Source: Oscillospiraceae bacterium
Lineage (GTDB): Bacteria; Bacillota; Clostridia; Oscillospirales; Oscillospiraceae
Direction of reading: 5' to 3'
Assembly (NCBI GenBank): GCA_016290695.1
Contig: JAEEUX010000030.1
Coordinates: 1-15,402 of the forward strand
Length of the DNA: 15,402 nucleotides
Part shown: in pieces, positions 1 to 6,933 of the stretch
How positions within the stretch are numbered: the stretch's first letter is position 1
Layout: each line of letters begins with the position of its first letter
Position numbers and translations under genes: made by a program
Notes under the pieces: model-generated
What the model was told of the DNA's origin: nothing
Databases searched by the model: none
What the model saw: only the letters and a program-made list of their open reading frames with translations

Positions 1-17
1 AAGGTAGTTGAGTATCT

Positions 18-2213
18 ATGCAAGTAATAACACGTAATTCAAAACTCATTTCCCGGAACGGCATTCGTTCCGGGAAATGGGGATGCAGTGCCTTGAAGCG
101 TGCTTTTTCCGCGCTTCTGAGTCTCGTTTTGCTTATAACAGCTTCACCCGCGGTTTTTGCCGCGGGTGAAGCCGGTCTTTCCTCTTCGCAGGGTTTTATC
201 ATCCGCGTCACTCACGGCGCGGAATGCGCCGCGCTCGCAGGATGCGAAAATATCGTCGGTGACTATTATTATGCTCCCTCCGCTCGCGAGCGTGACGCGC
301 TCGCCTCGCTCGGTTTTCTCGTAAGCTGGGAGGAAAACGCTTCTCTCAGTCTCCAGGACTATACCGAGGGTTATGAGCCTGAGCTCTGGAATCTCACAAG
401 CATAGGCGCATCGGCAGCGTGGGCGCACAAAAACGCTGCCGGCGAAGCCGATCGCATGGGAGACGGCGTAACCATCGCAATAGTTGACTCCGGCGTTATG
501 ATCGATCACCCCGACCTTGAGGGCGCCGACATCCTCACACCCATCATTCTTTCTTCGGACGATGACGGGATAGACGATTATCACGGGACCTTTATCGCCG
601 GTATAATCGCCGCACAGGTAAACAACGGAATCGGCGTCGACGGAATGGTTCCGAACGCAACCATTCTCCCCATTTGCATAACCTCCAACGGCGGCAAAAC
701 CGACGTTGCGACAGCCGCCACGGGTCTGAAAAGAGCCGCCGATGAGGGTGCCGACGTTATCATCTTCAGCATAGGCGGCACGAGCGGGAACGAAGTTCTT
801 AAGGAGGCCTGCGAATACGCCGTCTCAAAGGGCGTTATATTCGTCACCTGCGCAGGGAATTATTCCGGCGGACACTCTAAGAGCAGTACAAACTATATGT
901 ACCCCGCGGCTTATGATTCAACAATTACCGTTTCCGCCTGCAGGCAGGCCGGGAACGGCGCAGCCTTTGACGAAGGTTATTCCTATTTCAATGACGCAGT
1001 AACCGTTTCCGCGCCCGGTACAAGAATAGTATCCCTGTATCTCGACGGCAATACCGCAACCAAGGACGGCACCTCCTTCGCAGCGCCCGTCGTAGCTGCT
1101 ATGGCTGTTATGGCAAAGCAGGCAATACCCGATATTGGCAAGGAAGATTTCATCGAGCTGTTAAAAACGAGCTCGATAGATCTCGGCGACGAAGGCTACG
1201 ACGTTAGGTATGGCTACGGCTATGTGAACGTCCCCGCCTTTTTAACGGCGCTCGACGAAATGGAGGCGTCTCTGACACCCGAGAACGGTTCCGAGAACGG
1301 TTCTGAGAACGGCTCCGAGAACGGCGAAGGAGAAAATAATAATTCCGGCGAAAACGGCGGCTCCGAAAACACCTCCGGCGAGGGCTCTTCGGAAGGCTCT
1401 GAAAACGGAGGCTCCTCGAACACCGGCTCCGGCACGGAAAATCCCACCACCCCTGAGACTCCCGAAAACGGAGAAAGCTCCGGCGGTGCTGGCGAAGGCG
1501 GCGGCTCCGGCAGCGGCGGCAGTTCCGGCGGTGACGGCAGTTCCGGCGGTGACGGCGGTTCCGGCGGTGACGGCGGTTCCGGCGGCGGCGGTGGCGGCGA
1601 CTCGGACAATCCCGGAAGCAAACCCGACGAGACAAGTCCCGACGATGAAAAGCCGCTTATATCCATCACATATTCCGACGTATCCGACGAAACATGGGGC
1701 TATGAAGGAATCCGCTATGTTACCGAGCACGGCCTTATGAACGGCGTCGGGGACGGACTTTTCGCCCCGGAACGCGCGGTTAGCCGCGCAATGCTCGTCA
1801 CCATTCTCTGGCGCATTGAGGGCGAGCCCGAGACAGACGGTGAATTGGAGTTCACAGATGCCGTCCCCGGCTCATGGTACGATAAAGCCGTGCGCTGGGC
1901 CGTTTCCAAGGGCATAATCAACGGCTACGGTGACGGACGATTTGGCCCGAACGACGGAATTAAGCGCGAGCAGTTCGCGGCTATACTGTTCCGTTACGCT
2001 CGCTTTGCTGGCACTTTGATCCCTCCCGAAGCCTCGCCCACCGAACAGCCGGATATGAACGGCGTATCGGACTGGGCCTTCGAGTCTGTGAATTGGGCAA
2101 TGTCCAAAGGTATTTTTGCCGACCTCGCGGGAGGCGATTTCATCCCCTCACTCGTCTCCAACCGCGCGGAAACGGCGATGATTTTAACACATTATTGCAA
2201 AAATCTTGCATAA
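18..2213 (+). CDS. Secreted S8 subtilisin-type serine protease with SLH cell-surface anchor
   Basis: A 731-residue extracellular serine endopeptidase, probably anchored to the cell wall. A signal peptide lies near residues 26-49: basic LKR, a hydrophobic stretch, and probable cleavage after AVFA. The S8 fold follows, with catalytic Asp157 (AIVDSG), His189 (DDYHGT) and Ser353 (GTSFAAP); Asn281 is the likely oxyanion-hole residue. All three catalytic residues are present, so activity is expected. Residues about 420-545 are a low-complexity Glu/Asn/Ser then Gly/Ser/Asp linker. Three SLH modules follow (about 552-600, 611-660, 681-730); the third lacks the usual opening residues. SLH modules normally bind secondary cell-wall polymers. 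The ATG at 18 has an AAGG element at 1-4 in front, but an in-frame TTG at 93, preceded by GGGGA, would start directly at the signal peptide; a perfect hairpin (47-79) lies between the two. Substrate unknown. Its promoter lies outside the window. Confidence 0.93.
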   Translation: MQVITRNSKLISRNGIRSGKWGCSALKRAFSALLSLVLLITASPAVFAAGEAGLSSSQGFIIRVTHGAECAALAGCENIVGDYYYAPSARERDALASLGFLVSWEENASLSLQDYTEGYEPELWNLTSIGASAAWAHKNAAGEADRMGDGVTIAIVDSGVMIDHPDLEGADILTPIILSSDDDGIDDYHGTFIAGIIAAQVNNGIGVDGMVPNATILPICITSNGGKTDVATAATGLKRAADEGADVIIFSIGGTSGNEVLKEACEYAVSKGVIFVTCAGNYSGGHSKSSTNYMYPAAYDSTITVSACRQAGNGAAFDEGYSYFNDAVTVSAPGTRIVSLYLDGNTATKDGTSFAAPVVAAMAVMAKQAIPDIGKEDFIELLKTSSIDLGDEGYDVRYGYGYVNVPAFLTALDEMEASLTPENGSENGSENGSENGEGENNNSGENGGSENTSGEGSSEGSENGGSSNTGSGTENPTTPETPENGESSGGAGEGGGSGSGGSSGGDGSSGGDGGSGGDGGSGGGGGGDSDNPGSKPDETSPDDEKPLISITYSDVSDETWGYEGIRYVTEHGLMNGVGDGLFAPERAVSRAMLVTILWRIEGEPETDGELEFTDAVPGSWYDKAVRWAVSKGIINGYGDGRFGPNDGIKREQFAAILFRYARFAGTLIPPEASPTEQPDMNGVSDWAFESVNWAMSKGIFADLAGGDFIPSLVSNRAETAMILTHYCKNLA
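47..79 (+). other. Perfect 14-bp hairpin at the 5' end of the protease gene
   Basis: Arms 47-60 (CATTTCCCGGAACG) and 66-79 (CGTTCCGGGAAATG) are exactly complementary around the loop GCATT. There is no T-tract, so it is not a standard terminator. It falls inside codons 10-21 if translation starts at 18, or in the untranslated leader just before a GGGGA element if translation starts at TTG 93. It could influence translation or mRNA stability; that role is inferred. Confidence 0.6.
1281..1328 (+). repeat. 12-bp direct repeats coding for Glu-Asn-Gly-Ser
   Basis: Four tandem in-frame 12-bp units (GAGAACGGTTCC and variants) at 1281, 1293, 1305 and 1317 encode the ENGS periods at the start of the protease linker. 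The units differ mainly at the third codon position and are likely prone to copy-number change. Confidence 0.85.
1521..1592 (+). repeat. 18-bp direct repeats coding for Gly/Ser/Asp linker
   Basis: Three near-identical 18-bp units (AGTTCCGGCGGTGACGGC and variants) begin at 1521, 1539 and 1557, with a diverged fourth from 1575. They encode Ser-Ser-Gly-Gly-Asp-Gly periods in the flexible linker between the protease and SLH domains. Spurious long open frames on both strands here result from this GC-rich periodicity. Confidence 0.85.
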
Positions 2214-2219
2214 TCCGGC

Positions 2220-2271
2220 AAAAGCTGATATATTAGTACATATTAATTATACTAAACGCAAATCAGCTTTT
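2220..2271 (+). terminator. Probable terminator hairpin after the protease gene, with a long loop
   Basis: A 10-bp perfect stem, AAAAGCTGAT (2220-2229) with ATCAGCTTTT (2262-2271), begins seven bases after the protease stop codon. The A/T ends make it look like a bidirectional terminator. The 32-nt loop is unusually long and contains its own TTAGTA/TACTAA inverted pair. The same stretch also holds a weak promoter-like pair, CTGATA (2225) and TATACT (2248), 17 bp apart, which could serve the next gene. Confidence 0.45.
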
Positions 2272-2290
2272 ACTTGAGGCTAAATTAACC

Positions 2291-2321
2291 AAGCGAGAGC
2301 GTCGATTTAACGCTCTCGCTT
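2291..2321 (+). terminator. Second hairpin between protease and HAD genes
   Basis: Stem AAGCGAGAGCG (2291-2301) with CGCTCTCGCTT (2311-2321), 11 perfect base pairs, loop of 9. The following sequence is only moderately T-rich (TTGCTTATT), so it may be a weak terminator for the protease or a structured leader just upstream of the HAD ribosome binding site at 2330-2335. Confidence 0.45.
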
Positions 2322-2341
2322 TGCTTATTGTGAGGCATGAA

Positions 2342-3070
2342 ATGAAAAGACCCAAGATGATAATCTTTGATTATGGGCAAACGCTTGTCGCGGAGGCTGA
2401 GTTTGACGGCGCAAAGGGTGCGGCGGCGGTGATGGCTCATGCTGTCTCCAACCCTATGTCTCTCACACCGGAAGATGTGCAGGCGGAAGCAAATAAGATA
2501 AATAAGGAACTTAACCGCTTTGACCGAAACAGCCGCGTGCAGAATACCGTTGAAATCCCGAACCATATGTTCACAAGGTATCTGTATGATTCCCTGGGTA
2601 TTAAGATAGACCTTACCGCAGAAGAAATTGACCGATTATTTTGGGACAATGCTTCTCCGGGAAGGCCAACCAACGGCATGCCAGACTTACTTGAATGGCT
2701 TTGGCAAAACGGCATCAGAACCGCCGTACTAAGCAACATATCATACGCCGGAAGCATAGTTGAAGAACGAATAAACAGATTGCTACCGGATAATCACTTT
2801 GAGTTTATTATAGCTACCAGCGAATTTTTATTCCGCAAGCCGCATGCAAGGATATTCGAGCTTGCACTGGGCAAAGCCGGGCTGCCTGCTGACGACGTTT
2901 GGTATATAGGCGATAATTACGCCTGTGATATCGTCGGCGCAAGAACCGCCGGGCTGTTTCCCGTTTTGTTCACGGGCGCATCGGATTATGAGCAGCCTGA
3001 GCATGACGATGTAATAAGCATTGCTTCATGGACTGAGCTGAAAGAACTTATATCAGACATACAAAAATAA
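2342..3070 (+). CDS. HAD-superfamily hydrolase (phosphatase-like)
   Basis: A 242-residue cytosolic HAD protein. Motif I is FDYGQT with the nucleophile Asp10. Motif II is the strand ending LSN (Ser131). Motif III is Lys166 in RKP. Motif IV is GDNYACD (Asp191, Asp196). The helical stretch between motifs I and II is a C1-type cap. The second Asp of the usual DxD motif is replaced by Gly12; it normally acts as the general acid in phosphatases, though this FDYG form is familiar in clostridial HAD proteins. ATG 2342 is chosen because GTGAGG (2330-2335) sits six bases upstream; a TTG at 2321 would add seven residues but is less likely. Substrate unknown. It looks less GC-rich than its neighbours. 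It lies 26 bases upstream of the YczE-kinase fusion and is probably co-transcribed with it. Confidence 0.85.
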   Translation: MKRPKMIIFDYGQTLVAEAEFDGAKGAAAVMAHAVSNPMSLTPEDVQAEANKINKELNRFDRNSRVQNTVEIPNHMFTRYLYDSLGIKIDLTAEEIDRLFWDNASPGRPTNGMPDLLEWLWQNGIRTAVLSNISYAGSIVEERINRLLPDNHFEFIIATSEFLFRKPHARIFELALGKAGLPADDVWYIGDNYACDIVGARTAGLFPVLFTGASDYEQPEHDDVISIASWTELKELISDIQK

Positions 3071-3096
3071 TTATAACTGCTTATTGTGAGGAACAT

Positions 3097-4488
3097 ATGA
3101 AGAAATCAAACACAGGCTTTGTCCTATGTTGGGCTAAGAGAATAGTCATATACCTCGCGGGGCTTTATCTCATGGCGATAGGCGTCGTGTTTTCGGCCAA
3201 GTCCGATCTGGGTCTCAGCCCCGTCGGGTCGCTGGCAAACGTAATCTACCAAATCGCGCAAAGCGCGTCCCTTCCGGATTATGTAAACCTCGGCAACTGC
3301 ACGACGGCGGTATACTGCCTCTATATTCTCTGCGAGCTTATCATTCTGAGGAAGGATTTCAAGCCCTCGATGCTTTTACAGCTCGTCGCGTCGCTGCTTT
3401 TCGGGCAGCTTGTTAACCTTGCCACGGCGATGCTCTTCTTCCTCCCCGCCCCGTCGGTTTACCCCCTCAAGCTCGTTTACCTTCTTTGCAGCGTTCCGCT
3501 CGTCGCCGCGGGCGTAATGCTCTATTTGTCTCCGAACATTCTGCCGACGCCCGGCGAGGGCATGAGCCTTGCAATCGGCAAGAAAACGGGGCTTTCCATC
3601 GGCTCGGCAAAGATGGCGTTTGACTGCTCGCTCGTCGTAATTTCGGCGGCGGTGTCGCTTATATACTTCCGCGGGCTCGTCGGCGTGCGCGAGGGTACGC
3701 TTATCTGCGCGCTGCTCGTCGGCTTCGTTCTGAAGCAGCTTCAAAAACTCTTCCAGAAGCCTCTCCTGCGCTTTGTCGAGCGCGAGGATAAGGTCAGCCT
3801 CGCCCTCCTTGCCGCCTCGCAGGGCTATTCGCTCGATGCCTCCGGCAAGCCGAAGGTCATCATCGCCCTGGGGCGCGAATTCGGCGCCGGCGGCTACGAA
3901 ATAGGCAAGCTTCTCGCAGAGAAGCTCGGAATAACCTTCTATGACAAGCAGATAAACGAGCGCGCGGCGGAAATAAGCGGCCTCCCTCTCGAGCGCGTGG
4001 AGGAAATGGAAAAGCACATGGAGCGCGAAATATTCTCCGACCTCAAAAACTCCGCCTATGCCATGACAAACGGCGCTCTTTCGCCGGAGGAACAGATTTT
4101 CGTCGCGCAGACGAGCGCAATACGTGCCATTGCCGCAGGCAGTGAAAGCTGCGTTATAATGGGGCGCTGCGCCGATTATATATTGTATGACGACCCCAAC
4201 TGCTTCCGTATTTTCGTCCACGCCCGCCCCGACGCGCGTATTAAGCGCACGATGGCAAAATACGGCCTCGACGCGGCGGAGGCAAAGCGCCAGATGGAGA
4301 ACACCGACCGCTCGCGCGCCCAGCATTACAGGCGCTTCACGGGCCGCGAATACGGCAAGCAGAAATATTACCACCTCGGGATAGACAGCGGCATGCTCGG
4401 CACGGAGGAAAGCGTCGAGGTCATCATCGATCTGCTCCGCCGCTGGTGCGACGTCCGCGGCACTCACCCGCTCTCCGCGCTCAAATAA
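3097..4488 (+). CDS. YczE/YitT-like membrane domain fused to cytidylate-kinase-like domain
   Basis: A 463-residue two-domain protein. Residues about 12-215 form several membrane segments of the YczE/DUF6198 type, with a conserved-looking SDLGLSPVGS segment at 36-45 after the first helix and TPGEGMSLAI at 151-160. After a short cytosolic linker, residues about 252-452 resemble the cytidylate kinase-like family, with a modified P-loop GREFGAGGYEIGK (259-271), a GRCADY segment (356-361) and a basic stretch around RAQHYRRFTGREYG (407-420). The second half therefore probably binds nucleotide at the inner membrane face. Neither the transported substrate nor the phosphoryl acceptor can be read from sequence. 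The frame is continuous with no sign of an error at the junction. A GAGGA ribosome binding site (3088-3092) precedes ATG 3097. The antiporter gene starts 40 bases downstream. Confidence 0.85.
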   Translation: MKKSNTGFVLCWAKRIVIYLAGLYLMAIGVVFSAKSDLGLSPVGSLANVIYQIAQSASLPDYVNLGNCTTAVYCLYILCELIILRKDFKPSMLLQLVASLLFGQLVNLATAMLFFLPAPSVYPLKLVYLLCSVPLVAAGVMLYLSPNILPTPGEGMSLAIGKKTGLSIGSAKMAFDCSLVVISAAVSLIYFRGLVGVREGTLICALLVGFVLKQLQKLFQKPLLRFVEREDKVSLALLAASQGYSLDASGKPKVIIALGREFGAGGYEIGKLLAEKLGITFYDKQINERAAEISGLPLERVEEMEKHMEREIFSDLKNSAYAMTNGALSPEEQIFVAQTSAIRAIAAGSESCVIMGRCADYILYDDPNCFRIFVHARPDARIKRTMAKYGLDAAEAKRQMENTDRSRAQHYRRFTGREYGKQKYYHLGIDSGMLGTEESVEVIIDLLRRWCDVRGTHPLSALK

Positions 4489-4528
4489 GCGCATATTATC
4501 AGCCAACGGAAGGAGGAATCGGAGCAAA

Positions 4529-5977
4529 ATGGTCAAATTCTTATACCCGAACTACCCCGACGATTATTCTTCGGTCGCGGTTATAATTATTTCCATAGCT
4601 CTTATGCTTTTCCTCGGTTTTCTCGCCACGAGAGTCACAAAAAAGCTGCGCCTGCCCAACGTGACGGCATATATCCTCACGGGCATCATCATAGGCCCCT
4701 TCTGCCTGAACATGGTCCCGCAGGAGATAGTCGCGGGGACGGAGTTTCTGCCGGACATAGCTCTGGCCTTCATCGCCTTCTCCACGGGCGAATATTTCAA
4801 GCTCTCCACGCTCAGAACAAACGGCGTCAAGGTCATTGTCATAACTCTTTTTGAGGCGCTCATGGCGACGCTTCTGGTCTTCATCGTATGCTTCTTCGTT
4901 TTGAAGCTCAGTCTCGCCTTCTCCATTCTTCTCGCGGCGCTCGCTTCCGCGACGGCCCCGGCCTCCACGGTTATGACTATCAGGCAGACGCAGGCGAAGG
5001 GCGATTTCGTTGATACGCTGTTACAGGTCGTCGCGCTGGACGACATCGTGGGTCTCACGGCTTACAGCGTCGCCATCTCCATAGCCGTATCGTCCATTTC
5101 CGGCGTCGCCTTTTCCGTAATGAACGTCGCCAAGCCTCTGCTTTCAAACCTCGGAACCATCGCCCTCGGCGCGCTTTTCGGCTGGATCCTGCGGTTTTTG
5201 ATTTTTGAAAAGCGCTCGACGGATAACCGTCTCATCGTCTCGATAGCCTTCATCTTCGCCTTTTGCGGGATTTGCGCGCTGCTCGACGTATCGCCGCTTT
5301 TGGGCTGCATGTCCATGAGCACGGTTTATATAAACCTTACCGGCGACGATAAGCTCTTCAAGCAGCTAAACTATTTCAGCCCGCCCATTCTCCTGCTATT
5401 CTTCGTGCGCTCAGGTCTTTCCTTTGACCTCGGTCTGCTCCTTCGCCCATCGGCCGACGTGGGCGCGGCAGCGCTTCTTATAGGCGTAGCGTATTTCGTT
5501 GTCCGCATTCTGGGCAAATACGGCGGCGCGTTCCTCGGCTGCGCCATTACTAAAAAGCCCAAAAACGTGACGAATTTCCTCGGCCTTGCGCTCATCCCGC
5601 AGGCGGGCGTGGCGATAGGCCTCGCCGCCATGGGCGCGAGGACGCTCGGCGGAGCAGTCGGCAACGCTCTGCAAACGATAATCCTGTCATCAAGCGTGCT
5701 CTACGAGCTCATAGGCCCCGCCTGCGGCAAGCTCGCGCTGTACCTCTCCGGCTCGTACTCCAACAAGATTGAGGACATCGTCGAGGTTCCGCAGCTCGAC
5801 GATAGCGGAAAACCAAAAAGCTCTCTGGAGCTTCTGATAGAGCGCATCCAAACCATTCAGAAGGAGCTTCCGCAGCACCCGGTCTCGGAGGAGGAGATGG
5901 CCTTCACCTCCGCCGCCGAGGAACAGTATGAAATGCTCAGCTATCGGAGGACTCCGAGGGGCTTCAGGCATAGATAA
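4529..5977 (+). CDS. Cation:proton antiporter (CPA family, Na_H_Exchanger)
   Basis: A 482-residue integral membrane protein that should exchange Na+ or K+ for H+. It has about 12 hydrophobic segments from residue 14 to about 408. Typical CPA marks are the RLPNVTAYILTGIIIGP region (41-57), the unwound-helix segment SATAPAST (140-147), the paired Asp171-Asp172 in VALDDIVGL, and Arg326/Lys330 in RILGKYGG. A paired Asp is usual in electrogenic relatives such as NapA. No KTN/RCK nucleotide-binding domain is present; the C-terminus is a short soluble tail with a coil-like segment around 431-447. ATG 4529 follows AGGAGG (4511-4516) and a nearer GGAG (4521-4524). It is probably the last gene of the unit starting at 2342. 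The last base of its TAA stop abuts the TIR element at 5978. The transported ion is not assignable. Confidence 0.92.
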   Translation: MVKFLYPNYPDDYSSVAVIIISIALMLFLGFLATRVTKKLRLPNVTAYILTGIIIGPFCLNMVPQEIVAGTEFLPDIALAFIAFSTGEYFKLSTLRTNGVKVIVITLFEALMATLLVFIVCFFVLKLSLAFSILLAALASATAPASTVMTIRQTQAKGDFVDTLLQVVALDDIVGLTAYSVAISIAVSSISGVAFSVMNVAKPLLSNLGTIALGALFGWILRFLIFEKRSTDNRLIVSIAFIFAFCGICALLDVSPLLGCMSMSTVYINLTGDDKLFKQLNYFSPPILLLFFVRSGLSFDLGLLLRPSADVGAAALLIGVAYFVVRILGKYGGAFLGCAITKKPKNVTNFLGLALIPQAGVAIGLAAMGARTLGGAVGNALQTIILSSSVLYELIGPACGKLALYLSGSYSNKIEDIVEVPQLDDSGKPKSSLELLIERIQTIQKELPQHPVSEEEMAFTSAAEEQYEMLSYRRTPRGFRHR

Positions 5978-6047
5978 TACTAATATCCAATTAAAAAGAA
6001 GATAAAGATATGTGAGAAGGTTTTCTGATTATAATTGAATATTAGTA
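5978..6047. mobile_element. MITE-like TIR element, copy A (66 bp plus flanking TA)
   Basis: The element runs from C5980 to G6045, with ends CTAATATCCAATTA and TAATTGAATATTAG forming imperfect terminal inverted repeats, bounded by TA on both sides (5978-5979, 6046-6047). Its interior AAGATATG segment is shared with the copies at 11250 and 12464. TA on both sides is what IS630/Tc1-mariner-type insertion would leave; that assignment is inferred. No transposase is encoded. The transcript would fold into a long hairpin. It occupies nearly the whole gap between the antiporter stop codon and the MgtC ribosome binding site. Confidence 0.75.
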
Positions 6048-6067
6048 TAAGGAAGGAGATTTTCAAA

Positions 6068-6799
6068 ATGTTCACAGCGTTCACTGACCCTATTGCTTAC
6101 GGGCTGGGCAGTTGGGCTTCTGAGCTCACGATAGGCTCTGCCATATTAAGGATTTGCATTTCCCTGCTGCTTGGTGCTATAATTGGCTGCGAGCGCGCCA
6201 CAAAGCGACATTCCGCCGGAGTAAGGACTTTCATGCTCGTCACGCTCGCCTCGACGATAACCATGATGACGGACCTTATAATGTGCCGGTCCCTTAATTC
6301 GACCTTTTACCTTTTGTCCGCCGCTACGGTTATCGCCGCCGCAATGCTCAGCGTGAACTGCGTGCTGTTTTCCTCGCGTAATCAGATAAAGGGTCTCACC
6401 ACCAGCGTCGCGCTCTGGACCTGCGCGATAATCGGGCTGTCATCCGGCATCGGTTACTATACGCTCACTTTGGTCGGCTTCTTTGCTCTGCTCTGTACGC
6501 TAAACCTCTTTCCCTCGTTTGAGCATTATCTTAAAAACCGCTCCAACCACTTTGAAATTCACCTTGAGCTCAAAAGCTCAAGCAATCTTCAGGACTTCGT
6601 AACCACGATAAGGAAGCTCGGCGTTATAATCGACGACATCGAGCTCAACCCCGCTTACGTCAATTCCGGCCTGAGCGTCTACTCCATAGCCGTTTCGATA
6701 ACGAGCGGAGAACTCAAAAAATACAAGACGCATGAGGAGATAATCGAAGCGCTCAGCAGCCTCGATTACGTTTACCATATAGAAGAAATGCGGAATTGA
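6068..6799 (+). CDS. MgtC/SapB-family inner-membrane protein
   Basis: A 243-residue protein. The N-terminal half (about 18-150) has several membrane helices with the family signature: LLLGAIIGCERATKR (33-47) followed by AGVRTFMLV (50-58). The C-terminal part (about 165-243) is soluble and resembles the ACT-like domain found in many MgtC proteins. Family members are linked to Mg2+ homeostasis, low-Mg2+ growth and, in pathogens, modulation of ATP synthase; they are probably not transporters themselves. Start ATG 6068 is fixed by a strong GGAAGGAG (6051-6058) with a 9-base spacer; an upstream non-ATG extension would run into the TIR element and is rejected. A 6-bp hairpin (6790-6812) overlaps the stop but lacks a T-tract. 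Expression may depend on read-through across copy A or on a promoter created by it. Confidence 0.88.
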   Translation: MFTAFTDPIAYGLGSWASELTIGSAILRICISLLLGAIIGCERATKRHSAGVRTFMLVTLASTITMMTDLIMCRSLNSTFYLLSAATVIAAAMLSVNCVLFSSRNQIKGLTTSVALWTCAIIGLSSGIGYYTLTLVGFFALLCTLNLFPSFEHYLKNRSNHFEIHLELKSSSNLQDFVTTIRKLGVIIDDIELNPAYVNSGLSVYSIAVSITSGELKKYKTHEEIIEALSSLDYVYHIEEMRN

Positions 6800-6818
6800 A
6801 TTATCGTTCCGCTTGTGC

Positions 6819-6848
6819 TTAAATGTAAACGGCCAAATATTGTATAAT
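6819..6848 (+). promoter_or_regulatory. Promoter and TetR-operator half-site upstream of the MATE operon
   Basis: A perfect -10 box TATAAT lies at 6843-6848. The best -35 candidate is weak (TTAAAT, 6819-6824, 18-bp spacer). Between them, GTAAACGGCC (6825-6834) matches exactly the first ten bases of the operator core at 11158-11173, although the second half is not conserved. The resulting leader is about 80 nt and includes a GC-rich hairpin GCCGC/GCGGC (6861-6874). Confidence 0.5.
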
Positions 6849-6933
6849 GCTGTTTTTCCCGCCGCTTGCGCGGCAAAGGAAAAAGCCAGCTATGTAAAAG
6901 GCGCTGCAAAAGAAACACCAACGGAGAAATACT

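Noticed and set aside
1281..1592. Repeat array that could suggest CRISPR
   Set aside because: The units are tandem without unique spacers, in frame, and code for a Ser/Gly/Asn/Asp linker.
1204..1740. Several long open frames (Pro-, Arg- or Ala-rich) over the protease linker
   Set aside because: They are by-products of the 12- and 18-bp coding repeats; the plus-strand protease frame explains the region and gives recognisable flanking domains.
3376..4536. 386-codon open frame on the minus strand opposite the YczE-kinase gene
   Set aside because: It lies wholly antisense to a well-supported gene, has no recognisable domain and is rich in Arg, Ala and Glu as expected from the complement of a GC-rich coding frame.
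6849..6933. Possible yjdF riboswitch in the MATE leader
   Set aside because: Only one small GC hairpin is visible and the leader is short; I could not match the multi-helix yjdF motif.
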